Assembly: GCA_014802175.1 (NCBI GenBank)
Contig: JAAVCU010000017.1
Location: forward strand, 1 to 34,815
Direction: 5' to 3'
Source of the DNA: Bacteroides sp.
Lineage (GTDB): Bacteria > Bacteroidota > Bacteroidia > Bacteroidales > Muribaculaceae
DNA: 34,815 nt
Below are positions 21,985-33,339 of the stretch, one piece after another. The notes below the pieces were generated by a model, which searched no databases, was not told the DNA's origin, and saw nothing but the letters and a program-made list of their open reading frames with translations. The translations under genes and the position numbers were made by a program. Each line of letters begins with the position of its first letter. Positions within the stretch are counted from its first letter, which is position 1.

Positions 21985-23256
21985 ATGGAGAATAACAGAT
22001 ATGTGGTTTTGTTCGACAGGAGGGAGGCGTTTGAGAACCTGCTGCCGTTGAGCTATACGCGTCCGGTTTCCGGGCTGAGGGTGGGAATCCTTACAATCCG
22101 GGAGAAGTGGGAGACTTTGATGCCGGGACGTTATTCGGCTCTAACTGCACTTTATCTGCGTGAGAAGTTTCCTGTGCAGACTAATCCGGAGGGTGATACA
22201 CTGTTTGTGTCGGGCTCGTTGCTGCCGGATGAGGCGTTGGTCGATAAGATACTTTCGCTCAATGCCGGCGAAATACTCGTTAAAAATGGCGATGTACTTG
22301 CCTATCGTGGCAATCACAACGATTTTGTGAAGATTATAGGAGAGGATTTCAATTATACAATCGGTGGTAACGGCGAGGAGTTGGTGCAGCTCGATATACC
22401 CTCGGCTGTTATCGAGATGGATGCGGAGGTCAGCAAGATTCGCTATGTGTTCGATATCTTCATGCAAAATGGCGATCAGATCAAGAGCGATTACCGTTTG
22501 CTCGTGAAGGGTGAATCGCCGGTAGTGCCCGACCGATCGGTCATGATAATAGGAGATATGCTCACGCCCGATGGTCTTCCTTCTGTATATATAGAGGAGG
22601 GTGCGCAGGTAGAGGGGGCAATCCTCAATGTCAAGGAGGGTCCTATATATATAGGAAAGGATGCGCGCATAATGGAAGGCTCCTGCGTGCGCGGTCCGCT
22701 GGCGTTGTGCGACCATGCTCAGATCCGCATGGGTTCAAAAATATATGGCGCAAATACCATAGGTCCTTACTGTAAGGTTGGAGGCGAACTCGATAATGCA
22801 GTGATGCAGGGTTTCAGCAACAAGGCTCACGACGGTTATCTTGGTAATGCCGTGATAGGGGAGTGGTGTAATCTTGGTGCGGGAGCAGTGGCTTCAAATC
22901 TTAAGAACGACTATTCCAAGATACGCATCTGGAATTATTATACGCAAAGCTTCATGCGCACCGACCTTCAGTTCTGTGGTCTGGTGATGGGTGATCATTC
23001 CAAGGCAGGGATCAACACCATGTTCAATACCGCCACGGTGGTTGGTGTGGGTGTGAACCTTCATGGATCAGGTTTCCCACGTCAGTTTATACCCAGCTTC
23101 TCGACAGGTTCTCCTGAAGGAGGTTTCGATAATGTGCATATCGGCAAATTTATGGAGACCGCCGGAAAGGTCATGGCGCGCCGCGGGCTCACACTGACCG
23201 AGACCGACCGAAAGATATTCGACACCATCTACTCCTCGGCATCGCGCTTTAAGTAA
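21985..23256 (+). CDS. Alternative GlmU-type sugar nucleotidyltransferase/acetyltransferase
   Basis: The 423-residue protein starts MENNRYVVLFDRREAFENLL, and its N-terminal half carries PLSYTRPVSGLRVGILTIRE, which matches the Bacteroidota family of alternative GlmU-like proteins (nucleotidyltransferase-like). The C-terminal half (about 200-390) is a left-handed beta-helix with hexapeptides (ARIMEGSCVRGPLALCDHAQ, AVIGEWCNLGAGAVASNLKN) as in N-acetyltransferases. A role in UDP-GlcNAc formation for cell-wall precursors is the family proposal; direct proof is not available from sequence. It sits alone between its promoter and the ribosomal superoperon. Confidence 0.85.
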   Translation: MENNRYVVLFDRREAFENLLPLSYTRPVSGLRVGILTIREKWETLMPGRYSALTALYLREKFPVQTNPEGDTLFVSGSLLPDEALVDKILSLNAGEILVKNGDVLAYRGNHNDFVKIIGEDFNYTIGGNGEELVQLDIPSAVIEMDAEVSKIRYVFDIFMQNGDQIKSDYRLLVKGESPVVPDRSVMIIGDMLTPDGLPSVYIEEGAQVEGAILNVKEGPIYIGKDARIMEGSCVRGPLALCDHAQIRMGSKIYGANTIGPYCKVGGELDNAVMQGFSNKAHDGYLGNAVIGEWCNLGAGAVASNLKNDYSKIRIWNYYTQSFMRTDLQFCGLVMGDHSKAGINTMFNTATVVGVGVNLHGSGFPRQFIPSFSTGSPEGGFDNVHIGKFMETAGKVMARRGLTLTETDRKIFDTIYSSASRFK

Positions 23257-23272
23257 AATTATTGTTAAAAAC

Positions 23273-23303
23273 TTGTGTAATTCACTTAGTTTTAGTAATT
23301 TTG
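23273..23303 (+). promoter_or_regulatory. Promoter of the str operon
   Basis: TTG (23273-23275) and TAATTTTG (23296-23303) are separated by 20 nt, upstream of a leader of about 140 nt before rpsL. Confidence 0.65.
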
Positions 23304-23318
23304 TGGAGCCAAAAGAAC

Positions 23319-23391
23319 AGGATTCTTTGAGTTGTGCGGTTAAATAATTGGGTGTCAATTATTTAACGCGCATAATGTGCGTAGGAATCTT
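23319..23391 (+). promoter_or_regulatory. Structured leader upstream of rpsL
   Basis: AGGATTC (23319-23325) can pair with GAATCTT (23385-23391, one G-T) to enclose a perfect 11-bp hairpin GTTAAATAATT/AATTATTTAAC (23339-23349 and 23357-23367, 7-nt loop). Such a fold at the head of the str operon would suit autogenous control by a ribosomal protein (inference). Confidence 0.5.
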
Positions 23392-23451
23392 GTTTGATTT
23401 TGAACTGACAAAGAAGTTATAAATCAAATAAATCAAAAAAAGAGACTAAGA

Positions 23452-23835
23452 ATGCCAACTATTCAACAATTAGTAAGAAAAGGACGCACTGTTCTCAAAG
23501 ACAAGAGCAAGTCGCCCGCATTGGATTCCTGTCCTCAGCGCCGCGGCGTGTGTGTGCGTGTGTACACTACAACTCCCAAGAAGCCTAACTCAGCAATGAG
23601 AAAGGTTGCTCGTGTACGCCTTACGAACGGCAAAGAGGTGAACAGCTACATTCCCGGAGAGGGTCACAACCTTCAGGAGCACTCAATCGTGATGGTTCGT
23701 GGCGGTCGTGTTAAAGACCTCCCTGGTGTACGTTACCACATCGTTCGCGGTACACTTGATACTGCAGGAGTTCAGGGTCGCACCCAGCGTCGTTCCAAAT
23801 ATGGAGCTAAGCGTCCTAAGGCAGCTAAGAAATAA
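23452..23835 (+). CDS. rpsL: 30S ribosomal protein uS12
   Basis: uS12 sits at the decoding centre and affects accuracy. The 127-residue product shows the conserved loop [20 protein letters not shown], with the lysines linked to streptomycin response unaltered, and [17 protein letters not shown]. First gene of the str operon, followed after 141 nt by rpsG. The spacer contains CCGC-aagaga-GCGG and is long enough for a regulatory fold; in E. coli the equivalent spacer is the uS7 target. Confidence 0.98.
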   Translation: MPTIQQLVRKGRTVLKDKSKSPALDSCPQRRGVCVRVYTTTPKKPNSAMRKVARVRLTNGKEVNSYIPGEGHNLQEHSIVMVRGGRVKDLPGVRYHIVRGTLDTAGVQGRTQRRSKYGAKRPKAAKK

Positions 23836-23976
23836 TTCACTGCCGCTTACATTTAAAATCAAATCGTAAACACCCGTTTTTGATTTATTGGATGGCTAAG
23901 GTTGAGTAAACTCCGCAAGAGAGCGGTGTTGAAGATTTAAAAAGCAGCCAAAAACAAAAACATTAAACAAACAAAA

Positions 23977-24453
23977 ATGAGAAAAGCAAAACCGAAGAAA
24001 AGGGTAGTACTCCCTGATCCCGTTTTTCATGACGTCAAAGTGACAAAATTTGTGAACCATCTGATGTTTGACGGCAAGAAAAACACAGCTTTCACAATTT
24101 TCTATACTGCATTGGAGACTGTGAAGTCAAAAATGCCTAACGAGGAGAAGAGCGCTCTCGAAATCTGGAAAAAGGCGCTTGAGAATGTAACTCCTCAGGT
24201 GGAGGTTAAGTCTCGCCGTGTAGGTGGTGCAACCTTCCAGGTTCCTACAGAGATCCGCGCAGATCGCAAGGAATCTATATCAATGAAAAATCTCATTATC
24301 TTCGCTCGCAAACGCGGTGGCAAGACAATGGCCGACAAACTCGCAGCTGAAATCGTTGACGCATTCAACGACCAGGGTGGAGCATACAAACGTAAAGAGG
24401 ATATGCACCGCATGGCTGAGGCTAACCGCGCATTTGCACACTTCAGATTTTAA
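23977..24453 (+). CDS. rpsG: 30S ribosomal protein uS7
   Basis: uS7 nucleates assembly of the 30S head. The 158-residue protein begins [20 protein letters not shown] and shows [20 protein letters not shown] and the [20 protein letters not shown]-type end ([20 protein letters not shown] visible). ATG is preceded by an A-rich leader without Shine-Dalgarno, as usual here. 17 nt separate it from fusA. Confidence 0.98.
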   Translation: MRKAKPKKRVVLPDPVFHDVKVTKFVNHLMFDGKKNTAFTIFYTALETVKSKMPNEEKSALEIWKKALENVTPQVEVKSRRVGGATFQVPTEIRADRKESISMKNLIIFARKRGGKTMADKLAAEIVDAFNDQGGAYKRKEDMHRMAEANRAFAHFRF

Positions 24454-24470
24454 TTTTGAGATAAGAGAAA

Positions 24471-26594
<2,124 letters not shown>

Positions 26595-26615
26595 AATTAA
26601 AGTCATAACAACAAT

Positions 26616-26921
26616 ATGAGCCAGAAAATTAGAATAAAACTCAAATCTTACGATCACAACCTCGTAGACAAGTCAGCTGAGAAGATCGTAAAGACGGTCA
26701 AATCGACCGGCGCAGTTGTGAGCGGCCCCATTCCATTGCCCACTCATAAGCGTATCTTCACTGTAAACCGCTCTACATTCGTAAACAAAAAGAGCCGTGA
26801 GCAGTTCCAGCTTTCATCTTATCAGCGTCTGATCGACATCTACTCAAGCACTTCAAAGACAGTGGATGCACTCATGAAGCTTGAGCTCCCCAGCGGTGTA
26901 GATGTATCGATCAAGGTTTAA
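26616..26921 (+). CDS. rpsJ: 30S ribosomal protein uS10
   Basis: The 101-residue product begins [20 protein letters not shown] and carries the loop [20 protein letters not shown]. uS10 belongs to the 30S head and, as NusE, also works in antitermination. It starts 21 nt after fusA and opens the S10 part of the superoperon, but no promoter is seen in front of it. The next gene is preceded by a GC-rich hairpin. Confidence 0.97.
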   Translation: MSQKIRIKLKSYDHNLVDKSAEKIVKTVKSTGAVVSGPIPLPTHKRIFTVNRSTFVNKKSREQFQLSSYQRLIDIYSSTSKTVDALMKLELPSGVDVSIKV

Positions 26922-26953
26922 TATCGCTAAGAGAATAATAACAGAATAATCAT

Positions 26954-26980
26954 GGAAGGCTCCGGCCTCCGGAGCCTTCC
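26954..26980 (+). promoter_or_regulatory. Perfect 12-bp hairpin between rpsJ and rplC
   Basis: GGAAGGCTCCGG (26954-26965) pairs exactly with CCGGAGCCTTCC (26969-26980) around a CCT loop. No T run follows directly, so it is not a standard terminator. It sits 28 nt before the rplC ATG and could set the ratio of uS10 to the downstream proteins, or bind one of them. Confidence 0.6.
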
Positions 26981-27008
26981 AATCAACCACAATAATTTTA
27001 AAAAAGAA

Positions 27009-27626
27009 ATGCCAGGATTATTAGGAAAGAAAATCGGAATGACATCCGTTTTCAGTGCCGACGGAAAAAATGTTCCGTGCACTGTTATCGAAGTAGGTCC
27101 TTGTGTGGTTACCCAGGTAAGAACCTTGGAGAAGGACGGCTATGAGGCAGTTCAGGTAGGCTTCATCGAGAAAAAGGAGAAGCACACCAACAAAGCTGAA
27201 GCCGGAAACTTCAAGAAAGCGGGTACAACCCCCAAGCGTCACTTGGCCGAGTTCAAATCGTTTGAGACCCTCCCGGGTCTTGGCGAAACGCTGACTGTGG
27301 ATCTTTTCCAGGAGGGTGGTTTTGTCGATGTTGTCGGCACATCCAAAGGTAAAGGTTTCCAGGGCGTTGTTAAACGTCACGGATTTGGCGGCGTAGGCCA
27401 GAGCACTCACGGTCAGCACAACCGTCTCCGCGCCCCCGGTTCTATCGGTGCATGTTCTTACCCTGCAAAGGTGTTCAAAGGACTTCGCATGGCAGGCCAG
27501 ATGGGTAACGAGCGCGTTACAGTGCAGAATCTTCAGGTGATCAAAGTGATCCCCGAGCACAATTTGTTAATGATTAAGGGTTCGGTGCCCGGACCCAAAG
27601 GTTCAATCGTTTTAGTTGAGAAATAA
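27009..27626 (+). CDS. rplC: 50S ribosomal protein uL3
   Basis: The 205-residue protein starts [20 protein letters not shown] and contains [19 protein letters not shown] and [18 protein letters not shown] near the peptidyl-transferase-facing loop. An upstream in-frame ATG at 26952 reads through the GC-rich hairpin; the conserved N-terminus shows that 27009 is the start. Its stop overlaps the rplD start by one base (TAATG), so the two are coupled. Confidence 0.97.
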   Translation: MPGLLGKKIGMTSVFSADGKNVPCTVIEVGPCVVTQVRTLEKDGYEAVQVGFIEKKEKHTNKAEAGNFKKAGTTPKRHLAEFKSFETLPGLGETLTVDLFQEGGFVDVVGTSKGKGFQGVVKRHGFGGVGQSTHGQHNRLRAPGSIGACSYPAKVFKGLRMAGQMGNERVTVQNLQVIKVIPEHNLLMIKGSVPGPKGSIVLVEK

Positions 27627-28258
27627 TGGAATTAGCAGTATATAACATCAAAGGAGAGGATACCGGACGTAAAGTTACGCTCAACGACGAGGTGTTCTCA
27701 CGCGATTTGAGCGAAGGTAATGCTGAGCATACACTTTATCTCGACGTAAAACAGTTCCTCGGCAACCAGCGTCAGGGTACTCACAAGAGCAAAGAGCGCA
27801 GCGAGGTTTCAGGTTCAACACGCAAGCTCGGTCGCCAGAAAGGTGGCGGCGGCGCACGTCGTGGTGATATCAACTCTCCGTTGCTCCGTGGCGGTGGTAC
27901 AGTGTTCGGACCCCGTCCGCGCGACTACCGTTCAAAACTTAACAAGAAAGTTAAGGCTCTTGCACGTCGCATCGCACTCACTTCACGCGTTAACGACAAC
28001 AAGATCATCGTAATCGAGAACTTCACTTTCGAGGCTCCCAAAACTAAAGATTACATGAATCTTGCAAAAGGCTTCAACCTTGAGGATAAGAAAGTGCTCC
28101 TCGTTATGGCTAACGATGACCGTAACGTTCTCCTTTCTGTCCGCAATGTCCCCAACGCCCTCATGGCTCAGGCTAAGGATCTGAATGCCTACACAGTGCT
28201 CAACAACGATGCTATCCTCGTAACAGAAGACAGCCTCGCAATCATGAATGAATTTTAA
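27626..28258 (+). CDS. rplD: 50S ribosomal protein uL4
   Basis: The 210-residue product has the extended loop lining the exit tunnel ([20 protein letters not shown], then [14 protein letters not shown]) and the C-terminal globular region ending [13 protein letters not shown]. In E. coli uL4 represses the S10 operon through the rpsJ leader; no comparable leader is visible before rpsJ here. Translation is coupled to rplC by a one-base overlap. Confidence 0.97.
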   Translation: MELAVYNIKGEDTGRKVTLNDEVFSRDLSEGNAEHTLYLDVKQFLGNQRQGTHKSKERSEVSGSTRKLGRQKGGGGARRGDINSPLLRGGGTVFGPRPRDYRSKLNKKVKALARRIALTSRVNDNKIIVIENFTFEAPKTKDYMNLAKGFNLEDKKVLLVMANDDRNVLLSVRNVPNALMAQAKDLNAYTVLNNDAILVTEDSLAIMNEF

Positions 28259-28260
28259 GC

Positions 28261-28267
28261 AAAGGAG
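28261..28267 (+). promoter_or_regulatory. Shine-Dalgarno-like site of rplW
   Basis: AAAGGAG ends 8 nt before the rplW ATG, ideal SD spacing. Most genes in this window have only A-rich leaders, so a clear SD is unusual. Confidence 0.5.
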
Positions 28268-28275
28268 ATTAAGAA

Positions 28276-28569
28276 ATGGATATCCAGATTAAACCTATCG
28301 TTACAGAAAAGGCAACAGCCTATAGCGAGAAGGAGAATTGCTACACATTTGCTGTATCTCCGGAGGCTAACAAATTCCAGATCAAGGACCTTGTAGAGAA
28401 ACTCTATAACGTTCGCGTGGAGAGAGTAAACACCGCCAGCTACGCCGGCAAGCGCAAACAGCGTTACACCAAGAGCGGTTTGATCCGCGGTCAGCGTGCA
28501 GCTTTCAAGAAAGCTTACGTGACAGTAGCTGAAGGACAGACTATCGACTTTTATAGCAATATCAAGTAA
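28276..28569 (+). CDS. rplW: 50S ribosomal protein uL23
   Basis: The 97-residue protein begins MDIQIKPIVTEKATAYSEKE and shows YTFAVSPEANKFQIKDLVEK and VRVERVNTASYAGKRKQRY. uL23 lies at the tunnel exit and docks trigger factor and SRP. It has a good Shine-Dalgarno sequence, and rplB follows after 3 nt. Confidence 0.97.
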   Translation: MDIQIKPIVTEKATAYSEKENCYTFAVSPEANKFQIKDLVEKLYNVRVERVNTASYAGKRKQRYTKSGLIRGQRAAFKKAYVTVAEGQTIDFYSNIK

Positions 28570-28572
28570 ATA

Positions 28573-29400
28573 ATGGCAGTAAGAAAATTCAAGCCCACTA
28601 CGCCTGGGCAAAGACACAAGGTTATTGGTGTGTTCAAAGGAACAATCACTGCTACCACACCAGAAAAATCTCTTACAGTCGGAAAGCGTTCCACTGGTGG
28701 ACGTAACTCTTCCGGACACCTGTCTACACGTTATCGTGGAGGCGGTCATAAGAGAAAATTGCGTCTCATCGACTTCAAGAGAACAAACGATGGCGTTCCC
28801 GCAACAGTGAAGAGCATCGAATACGATCCCAACCGCTCTGCGCGTATCGCCCTCCTGTATTACCAAGACGGTTCCAAGTCTTACATCATCGCCCCCAACG
28901 GTCTTGAGGTAGGACAGATTGTAATGAGCGGTGCTGACGTAGCTCCCGAGGTTGGTAACACCCTTCCTTTGAGCGCGATCCCCGTGGGAACCCTTATCCA
29001 TTGTATCGAGCTCCGTCCCGGTCAGGGTGCCAGCATGGCACGTTCTGCCGGTACATTCGCGCAGCTCACATCACGCGAAGGTGATTACGCAATCATCAAA
29101 TTGCCTTCTGGAGAAACAAGAAAAGTGCTTCTGACATGCCGCGCCACTGTAGGCGTTGTCGGTAACTCCGACCACGCTCTTGAGCAGAGCGGTAAGGCAG
29201 GACGTTCACGCTGGCTCGGTCGTCGCCCCCACAACCGTGGTGTGGTTATGAACCCTGTGGATCACCCGATGGGTGGTGGTGAAGGTCGTCAGTCCGGAGG
29301 TCATCCCCGTTCACGCACTGGTCTTTACGCTAAGGGCTTGAAGACCCGTTCGCCGAAGAAGCATTCTTCGAAGTATATAATTGAAAGAAGGAAAAAATAA
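28573..29400 (+). CDS. rplB: 50S ribosomal protein uL2
   Basis: The 275-residue product begins [20 protein letters not shown] and contains [18 protein letters not shown] and the conserved C-terminal segment [20 protein letters not shown], with the histidine near the peptidyl-transferase centre, then [16 protein letters not shown]. uL2 is required for subunit joining. 20 nt separate it from rpsS. Confidence 0.98.
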   Translation: MAVRKFKPTTPGQRHKVIGVFKGTITATTPEKSLTVGKRSTGGRNSSGHLSTRYRGGGHKRKLRLIDFKRTNDGVPATVKSIEYDPNRSARIALLYYQDGSKSYIIAPNGLEVGQIVMSGADVAPEVGNTLPLSAIPVGTLIHCIELRPGQGASMARSAGTFAQLTSREGDYAIIKLPSGETRKVLLTCRATVGVVGNSDHALEQSGKAGRSRWLGRRPHNRGVVMNPVDHPMGGGEGRQSGGHPRSRTGLYAKGLKTRSPKKHSSKYIIERRKK

Positions 29401-29420
29401 TTTGATTAATTGAGACAAGT

Positions 29421-29690
29421 ATGAGTCGTTCGCTTAAAAAAGGACCATTTATCAGCGTTAAGCTTGAGAAGAAGGTGGCAGCCATGGAGGAAAGCGGCAA
29501 GAAAAGCGTCATCAAGACCTGGAGCCGTGCTTCCATGATTTCACCCGATTTCGTTGGCCATACCTTCGCCGTTCATAACGGGAATAAGTTCATCCCTGTT
29601 TATGTGACAGAGAATATGGTAGGTCACAAGCTCGGAGAGTTCGCACCGACCCGCACCTTCCGCGGTCATGGCGGTAACAAGAAAAAATAA
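29421..29690 (+). CDS. rpsS: 30S ribosomal protein uS19
   Basis: The 89-residue protein shows [38 protein letters not shown] and the basic tail [18 protein letters not shown]. It binds the 30S head with uS13. A 41-nt A-rich spacer separates it from rplV. Confidence 0.97.
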   Translation: MSRSLKKGPFISVKLEKKVAAMEESGKKSVIKTWSRASMISPDFVGHTFAVHNGNKFIPVYVTENMVGHKLGEFAPTRTFRGHGGNKKK

Positions 29691-29731
29691 TGGCCCGCAT
29701 CATTAATTCAGAAAAATAAGAATAACATACA

Positions 29732-30136
29732 ATGGGTTTAAGAAAAAGACAATCAGCCGAGGCTATCAAAGAGGCACGCAAAAGCGAGTATTTCGCTAAG
29801 CTCCATAATGTGCCCAGCTCTCCGCGCAAGATGCGCCTTGTGGTCGATATGATTCGTGGCCAGGAAGCTTTCAAAGCACTCGGAATACTGAAATTTTCCA
29901 ATAAAGAGGCTTCCCGTAAGGTAGAGAAGCTGCTTCGTTCGGCAATCGCAAACTGGGAACAGAAAAATGAACGCAAGGCTGAGGCCGGCGAGCTTTATGT
30001 GAAGACAGTCTTCGTGGACTGCGCTCCCATGCTCAAACGTCTTCGTCCCGCTCCCCAGGGCCGTGGATACCGTATCCGCAAGCGCTCAAATCACGTAACA
30101 TTGTTCGTTGACACTATTAATAACGATAAAGCTTAA
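29732..30136 (+). CDS. rplV: 50S ribosomal protein uL22
   Basis: The 134-residue protein has a Bacteroidota-type N-terminal extension ([20 protein letters not shown]) before the canonical core ([20 protein letters not shown]) and the tunnel-lining beta-hairpin region around [20 protein letters not shown]. 9 nt precede rpsC. Confidence 0.97.
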   Translation: MGLRKRQSAEAIKEARKSEYFAKLHNVPSSPRKMRLVVDMIRGQEAFKALGILKFSNKEASRKVEKLLRSAIANWEQKNERKAEAGELYVKTVFVDCAPMLKRLRPAPQGRGYRIRKRSNHVTLFVDTINNDKA

Positions 30137-30145
30137 TTTGCAAAG

Positions 30146-30877
30146 ATGGGACAGAAAGTTAATCCAATAAGCAACCGTCTCGGAGTTATCCGCGGTTGGG
30201 ACTCCAACTGGTATGGTGGAAAGAAATACGGTGACACCCTTCTTGAGGACTCTAAGATCCGTAAATATCTCCACACTCGTCTTGCTAAAGCAAGCGTGTC
30301 AAGAATTATCATTGAGAGAACCCTTAAGATGGCGACAGTGACTATCTGCACTTCTCGCCCGGGTCTGATTATCGGTAAAGGTGGTAAGGAAGTTGATATC
30401 CTCAAAGAGGAGCTCAAGAAGCTCACCGACAAGGATGTTCAGATCAATATCTACGAGATCAAGCGTCCGGAACTGGATGCTGAGATCGTGGCTTCCAATA
30501 TCGCCCGCCAGATCGAGAACAAAGTGGCTTACCGCCGTGCAGTGAAGATGGCTATCGCCTCTACAATGCGCATGGGTGCCGAGGGTATCAAGGTTCAGGT
30601 TTCAGGTCGTCTTAACGGCGCTGAGATGGCTCGTTCCGAGATGTTCAAGGAAGGCCGCACACCTCTTCACACACTGCGTGCAGATATCGACTACGCTTTG
30701 GTTGAGGCTCTCACCAAAGTTGGTATCATCGGTATCAAGGTTTGGATCTGCCGCGGAGAGATCTATGGCAAGAAAGAACTTACCCCGACTTACGCTATCG
30801 GTCAGAAAGAGACCGGTCGTCAGCAGGGTGGCGGTCGCAAAGGCGGTTTCCGCAACAAGAAAAACAACAACCGATAA
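30146..30877 (+). CDS. rpsC: 30S ribosomal protein uS3
   Basis: The 243-residue product begins [20 protein letters not shown], has the type II KH domain with [20 protein letters not shown] (GXXG-like IGKGG), and the C-terminal domain with [20 protein letters not shown]. The basic tail is rich in Gly, Arg and Asn. uS3 lines the mRNA entry channel and contributes helicase activity. Confidence 0.98.
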   Translation: MGQKVNPISNRLGVIRGWDSNWYGGKKYGDTLLEDSKIRKYLHTRLAKASVSRIIIERTLKMATVTICTSRPGLIIGKGGKEVDILKEELKKLTDKDVQINIYEIKRPELDAEIVASNIARQIENKVAYRRAVKMAIASTMRMGAEGIKVQVSGRLNGAEMARSEMFKEGRTPLHTLRADIDYALVEALTKVGIIGIKVWICRGEIYGKKELTPTYAIGQKETGRQQGGGRKGGFRNKKNNNR

Positions 30878-30891
30878 AAGCTCAATAAGAT

Positions 30892-31323
30892 ATGTTACAA
30901 CCTAAGAAAACCAGATACCGCCGTTCACAAAAAGGCCGTATGAAAGGTGAGGCCCAGCGTGGCAACCAGCTTGCATTCGGTTCGTTCGGTATCAAGACAC
31001 TTGATTCTAAATGGATCACCGGTCGTCAGATCGAGGCTGCCCGTATCGCCGTTACTCGTTACATGCAGCGTCAGGGTCAGATCTGGATCCGCATCTTCCC
31101 GGACAAACCCATCACTAAGAAACCTGCAGAGGTCCGAATGGGTAAAGGTAAAGGTAATCCCGAGGGATTTGTTGCGCCTGTTACTCCGGGACGCATCCTG
31201 ATCGAAGTTGAGGGCGTTCCTTACGATGTTGCAAAAGAGGCACTTCGTCTGGCAGCTCAGAAACTTCCGGTAATCACCAAGTTTGTGGTTCGCCGCGACT
31301 ACGATCCCTCACAGAACATCTAA
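30892..31323 (+). CDS. rplP: 50S ribosomal protein uL16
   Basis: The 143-residue protein starts [20 protein letters not shown] and shows [20 protein letters not shown], the conserved basic [20 protein letters not shown] and the region around the hydroxylatable arginine. It helps form the A-site tRNA pocket. It is the last gene before a strong terminator, so the first part of the superoperon ends here. Confidence 0.97.
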   Translation: MLQPKKTRYRRSQKGRMKGEAQRGNQLAFGSFGIKTLDSKWITGRQIEAARIAVTRYMQRQGQIWIRIFPDKPITKKPAEVRMGKGKGNPEGFVAPVTPGRILIEVEGVPYDVAKEALRLAAQKLPVITKFVVRRDYDPSQNI

Positions 31324-31331
31324 TAAAATCG

Positions 31332-31375
31332 AGTTAAGTTTTATCCGGCTCGCCGGGTGAAACTTAACTTTTTTT
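31332..31375 (+). terminator. Strong terminator between rplP and rpmC
   Basis: AGTTAAGTTT (31332-31341) pairs with AAACTTAACT (31360-31369), and inside it ATCCGGC pairs with GCCGGGT around a 2-nt loop. The hairpin is followed by a T run (31369-31375). This is the strongest plus-strand terminator in the window, only 9 nt after rplP. Confidence 0.92.
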
Positions 31376-31427
31376 ATAAAAAGCGATAAAAAAAGCCTAA
31401 AAATTTTCATAATAGCAAATAATTCAG

Positions 31428-31435
31428 TAACTTTG
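31428..31435 (+). promoter_or_regulatory. -7 box of the rpmC operon promoter
   Basis: TAACTTTG is a perfect -7 box about 50 nt past the terminator and about 140 nt before rpmC. A convincing TTTG at -33 is not seen (the region is AT-rich), but the placement right after a terminator supports a real promoter. Confidence 0.6.
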
Positions 31436-31451
31436 CGGAAAATATGGATTT

Positions 31452-31504
31452 TGCAAGTTGAATCCGGAGGTGCGAAACAGTCGCTCCGCCCAGATTAACT
31501 TGCA
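31452..31504 (+). promoter_or_regulatory. Folded leader RNA upstream of rpmC
   Basis: TGCAAGTT-g-AATC (31452-31464) pairs with GATTAACTTGCA (31493-31504), 12 pairs with one bulged G. Inside, CGGA/TCCG and GCGA/TCGC (31465-31488) form a bulged hairpin with an AACAG loop. The element starts about 12 nt after the predicted start site and lies 70 nt before the rpmC ATG. A 5-codon ORF (MDFAS) overlaps its start. It is a good candidate for a ribosomal-protein leader. Confidence 0.6.
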
Positions 31505-31576
31505 TTTAATCGCGTAAATTAGAGCTCTTTAAGGGGCGTTAAACGAGAAAACAACAAACAGAGATAATTAACATAA

Positions 31577-31798
31577 ATGAAAAAGGAAGAAATCAAGGAA
31601 TTAAGCATTCAGGAGCTGACAGCACAGATAGAGGCTGCAGAGAAGGCTTATCGTGAATTGAAAGTAGCGCACGCGATATCTCCCATCGACAATCCCGCGA
31701 AGATCACTCGTGATCGTCGCGATATTGCCCGCTTGAAGACAGTGTTGCGCCAGAAGGAAATCGCCGCCGCCAAGGAGGCCGCTTCTGAAGTAAAGTAA
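31577..31798 (+). CDS. rpmC: 50S ribosomal protein uL29
   Basis: The 73-residue helical protein begins MKKEEIKELSIQELTAQIEA and has the conserved NPAKITRDRRDIARLKTVLR. It binds near the tunnel exit next to uL23. It is the first gene of the second ribosomal unit, behind its own promoter and structured leader, 253 nt from rplP, the largest gap in the superoperon. Confidence 0.96.
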   Translation: MKKEEIKELSIQELTAQIEAAEKAYRELKVAHAISPIDNPAKITRDRRDIARLKTVLRQKEIAAAKEAASEVK

Positions 31799-31821
31799 TC
31801 CCGTAAAACTATTTTTTACAA

Positions 31822-32082
31822 ATGGAAGAGAAAAGAAATTTGAGAAAAGAGAGAATCGGGGTTGTTTCCAGCAACAAATGTGATAAGACTATCACTGTTG
31901 AGATCAAGTGGAAAGAGAAACACCCGATTTACGGAAAATTTGTCAATAAGACAAAGAAGTATCATGCTCACGATGAAAACAACGAATGCTCTGTTGGCGA
32001 CACAGTCCGCCTGATGGAGACCCGTCCGTTGAGCAAAACCAAGAGATGGAGACTGGTAGAAATCATTGAAAAAGTTAAGTAA
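31822..32082 (+). CDS. rpsQ: 30S ribosomal protein uS17
   Basis: The 86-residue OB-fold protein shows [40 protein letters not shown] and [20 protein letters not shown]. It is a primary 16S rRNA binder. Two nucleotides separate it from rplN. Confidence 0.97.
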   Translation: MEEKRNLRKERIGVVSSNKCDKTITVEIKWKEKHPIYGKFVNKTKKYHAHDENNECSVGDTVRLMETRPLSKTKRWRLVEIIEKVK

Positions 32083-32084
32083 TC

Positions 32085-32450
32085 ATGATCCAGACAGAAT
32101 CCCGATTGACAGTAGCGGACAACAGTGGAGCAAAAGAGGCTCTCTGCATTCATGTCCTTGGCGGTACAGGCCGTCGTTACGCCAGCGTTGGTGACATCAT
32201 CGTAGTGACAGTAAAGAGCACCATCCCCTCTTCAGATGTTAAGAAGGGAACAGTATCGAAGGCTGTAGTTGTGCGCACAAAGAAAGAGATCCGTCGTCCG
32301 GATGGAAGCTATATCCGTTTTGATGACAACGCGTGCGTGCTTCTCAACAACGCAGGAGAGATCCGCGGTACCCGTATCTTCGGTCCGGTAGCCCGTGAGT
32401 TGCGTGCAACAAACATGAAAATTGTTTCACTTGCACCTGAAGTACTTTAA
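32085..32450 (+). CDS. rplN: 50S ribosomal protein uL14
   Basis: The 121-residue protein begins [20 protein letters not shown] and contains [20 protein letters not shown] and the C-terminal [20 protein letters not shown]. It forms part of intersubunit bridges and is the docking site of the silencing factor RsfS. Confidence 0.97.
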   Translation: MIQTESRLTVADNSGAKEALCIHVLGGTGRRYASVGDIIVVTVKSTIPSSDVKKGTVSKAVVVRTKKEIRRPDGSYIRFDDNACVLLNNAGEIRGTRIFGPVARELRATNMKIVSLAPEVL

Positions 32451-32473
32451 TCGTCTTAAACCGTAATCAAAAA

Positions 32474-32794
32474 ATGGCAAAATTCCATATAAAGAAGGGC
32501 GACATGGTCTATGTCAATGCCGGCGACGACAAAGGCAAGACCGGGCGTGTGCTTAGCGTGCAGGTAAGCAAAAAGCGCGCTATCGTTGAAGGAATCAACA
32601 TCGTGTCTAAGAGCACCAAGCCCAGCGCCAAATATCCGCAGGGTGGCATCATCAAAATGGAGGCTCCCGTGCATATTTCTAATTTGAATGTAATCGATCC
32701 CAAATCCGGCAAGCCGACACGTATCGGCCGCAAGCTCAACGAAGCCGGCAAATTGGTGCGTTATTCTAAAAAATCAGGAGAGGAGATCAAGTAA
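32474..32794 (+). CDS. rplX: 50S ribosomal protein uL24
   Basis: The 106-residue KOW protein shows [40 protein letters not shown] and a basic tail. It starts 50S assembly. Its stop overlaps the rplE start by one base (TAATG). Confidence 0.97.
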   Translation: MAKFHIKKGDMVYVNAGDDKGKTGRVLSVQVSKKRAIVEGINIVSKSTKPSAKYPQGGIIKMEAPVHISNLNVIDPKSGKPTRIGRKLNEAGKLVRYSKKSGEEIK

Positions 32795-33333
32795 TGGAAA
32801 CAACACTCAGCAAAGACTATAAGGAAAGAATAGTTCCTGAGCTCACCGAGGAATTCAAATACTCGACACCCATGCAGGTGCCCCGCCTGGAGAAGATCGT
32901 CATCAACCAGGGTCTGGGTGCTGCTACTCAGGATAAGAAACTCATCGAGACTGCAATCAACGAGCTTACTGCAATCACAGGTCAGAAAGCCGTTCCCACG
33001 CTGTCAAAGAAAGATATCTCTAACTTCAAGCTTCGTAAGAAAATGCCCATCGGCGCAATGGTAACACTCCGTCGCGACAAGATGTATGAATTCCTGGAGC
33101 GTCTGGTGAAGGTAGCCCTTCCCCGTATCCGTGACTTCAAGGGTATCAACTCCAAGCTTGATGGCCGAGGCAACTACACTCTCGGTATCACAGAGCAGAT
33201 CATCTTCCCCGAGATTAACATTGACAATGTGCCGAAACTTCAGGGTATGAACATCACTTTCGTGACTTCAGCTAACACTGACGAGGAAGGTTTCGCACTC
33301 CTTAAGAAATTCGGTCTTCCCTTCAAAAAATAA
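32794..33333 (+). CDS. rplE: 50S ribosomal protein uL5
   Basis: The 179-residue protein contains [40 protein letters not shown] and [20 protein letters not shown], the family signature. It binds 5S rRNA in the central protuberance. It is coupled to rplX by a one-base overlap, with 6 nt to rpsN. Confidence 0.97.
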   Translation: METTLSKDYKERIVPELTEEFKYSTPMQVPRLEKIVINQGLGAATQDKKLIETAINELTAITGQKAVPTLSKKDISNFKLRKKMPIGAMVTLRRDKMYEFLERLVKVALPRIRDFKGINSKLDGRGNYTLGITEQIIFPEINIDNVPKLQGMNITFVTSANTDEEGFALLKKFGLPFKK

Positions 33334-33339
33334 TTTGAC

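Noticed and set aside
23068-23358. 96-codon minus-strand ORF past the GlmU-type gene
   Set aside because: Mostly antisense to the 3' end of that gene and overlapping the str promoter; no supporting signals.
26952-27008. Upstream in-frame start for uL3
   Set aside because: It would translate the GC-rich hairpin; the conserved uL3 N-terminus starts at 27009.
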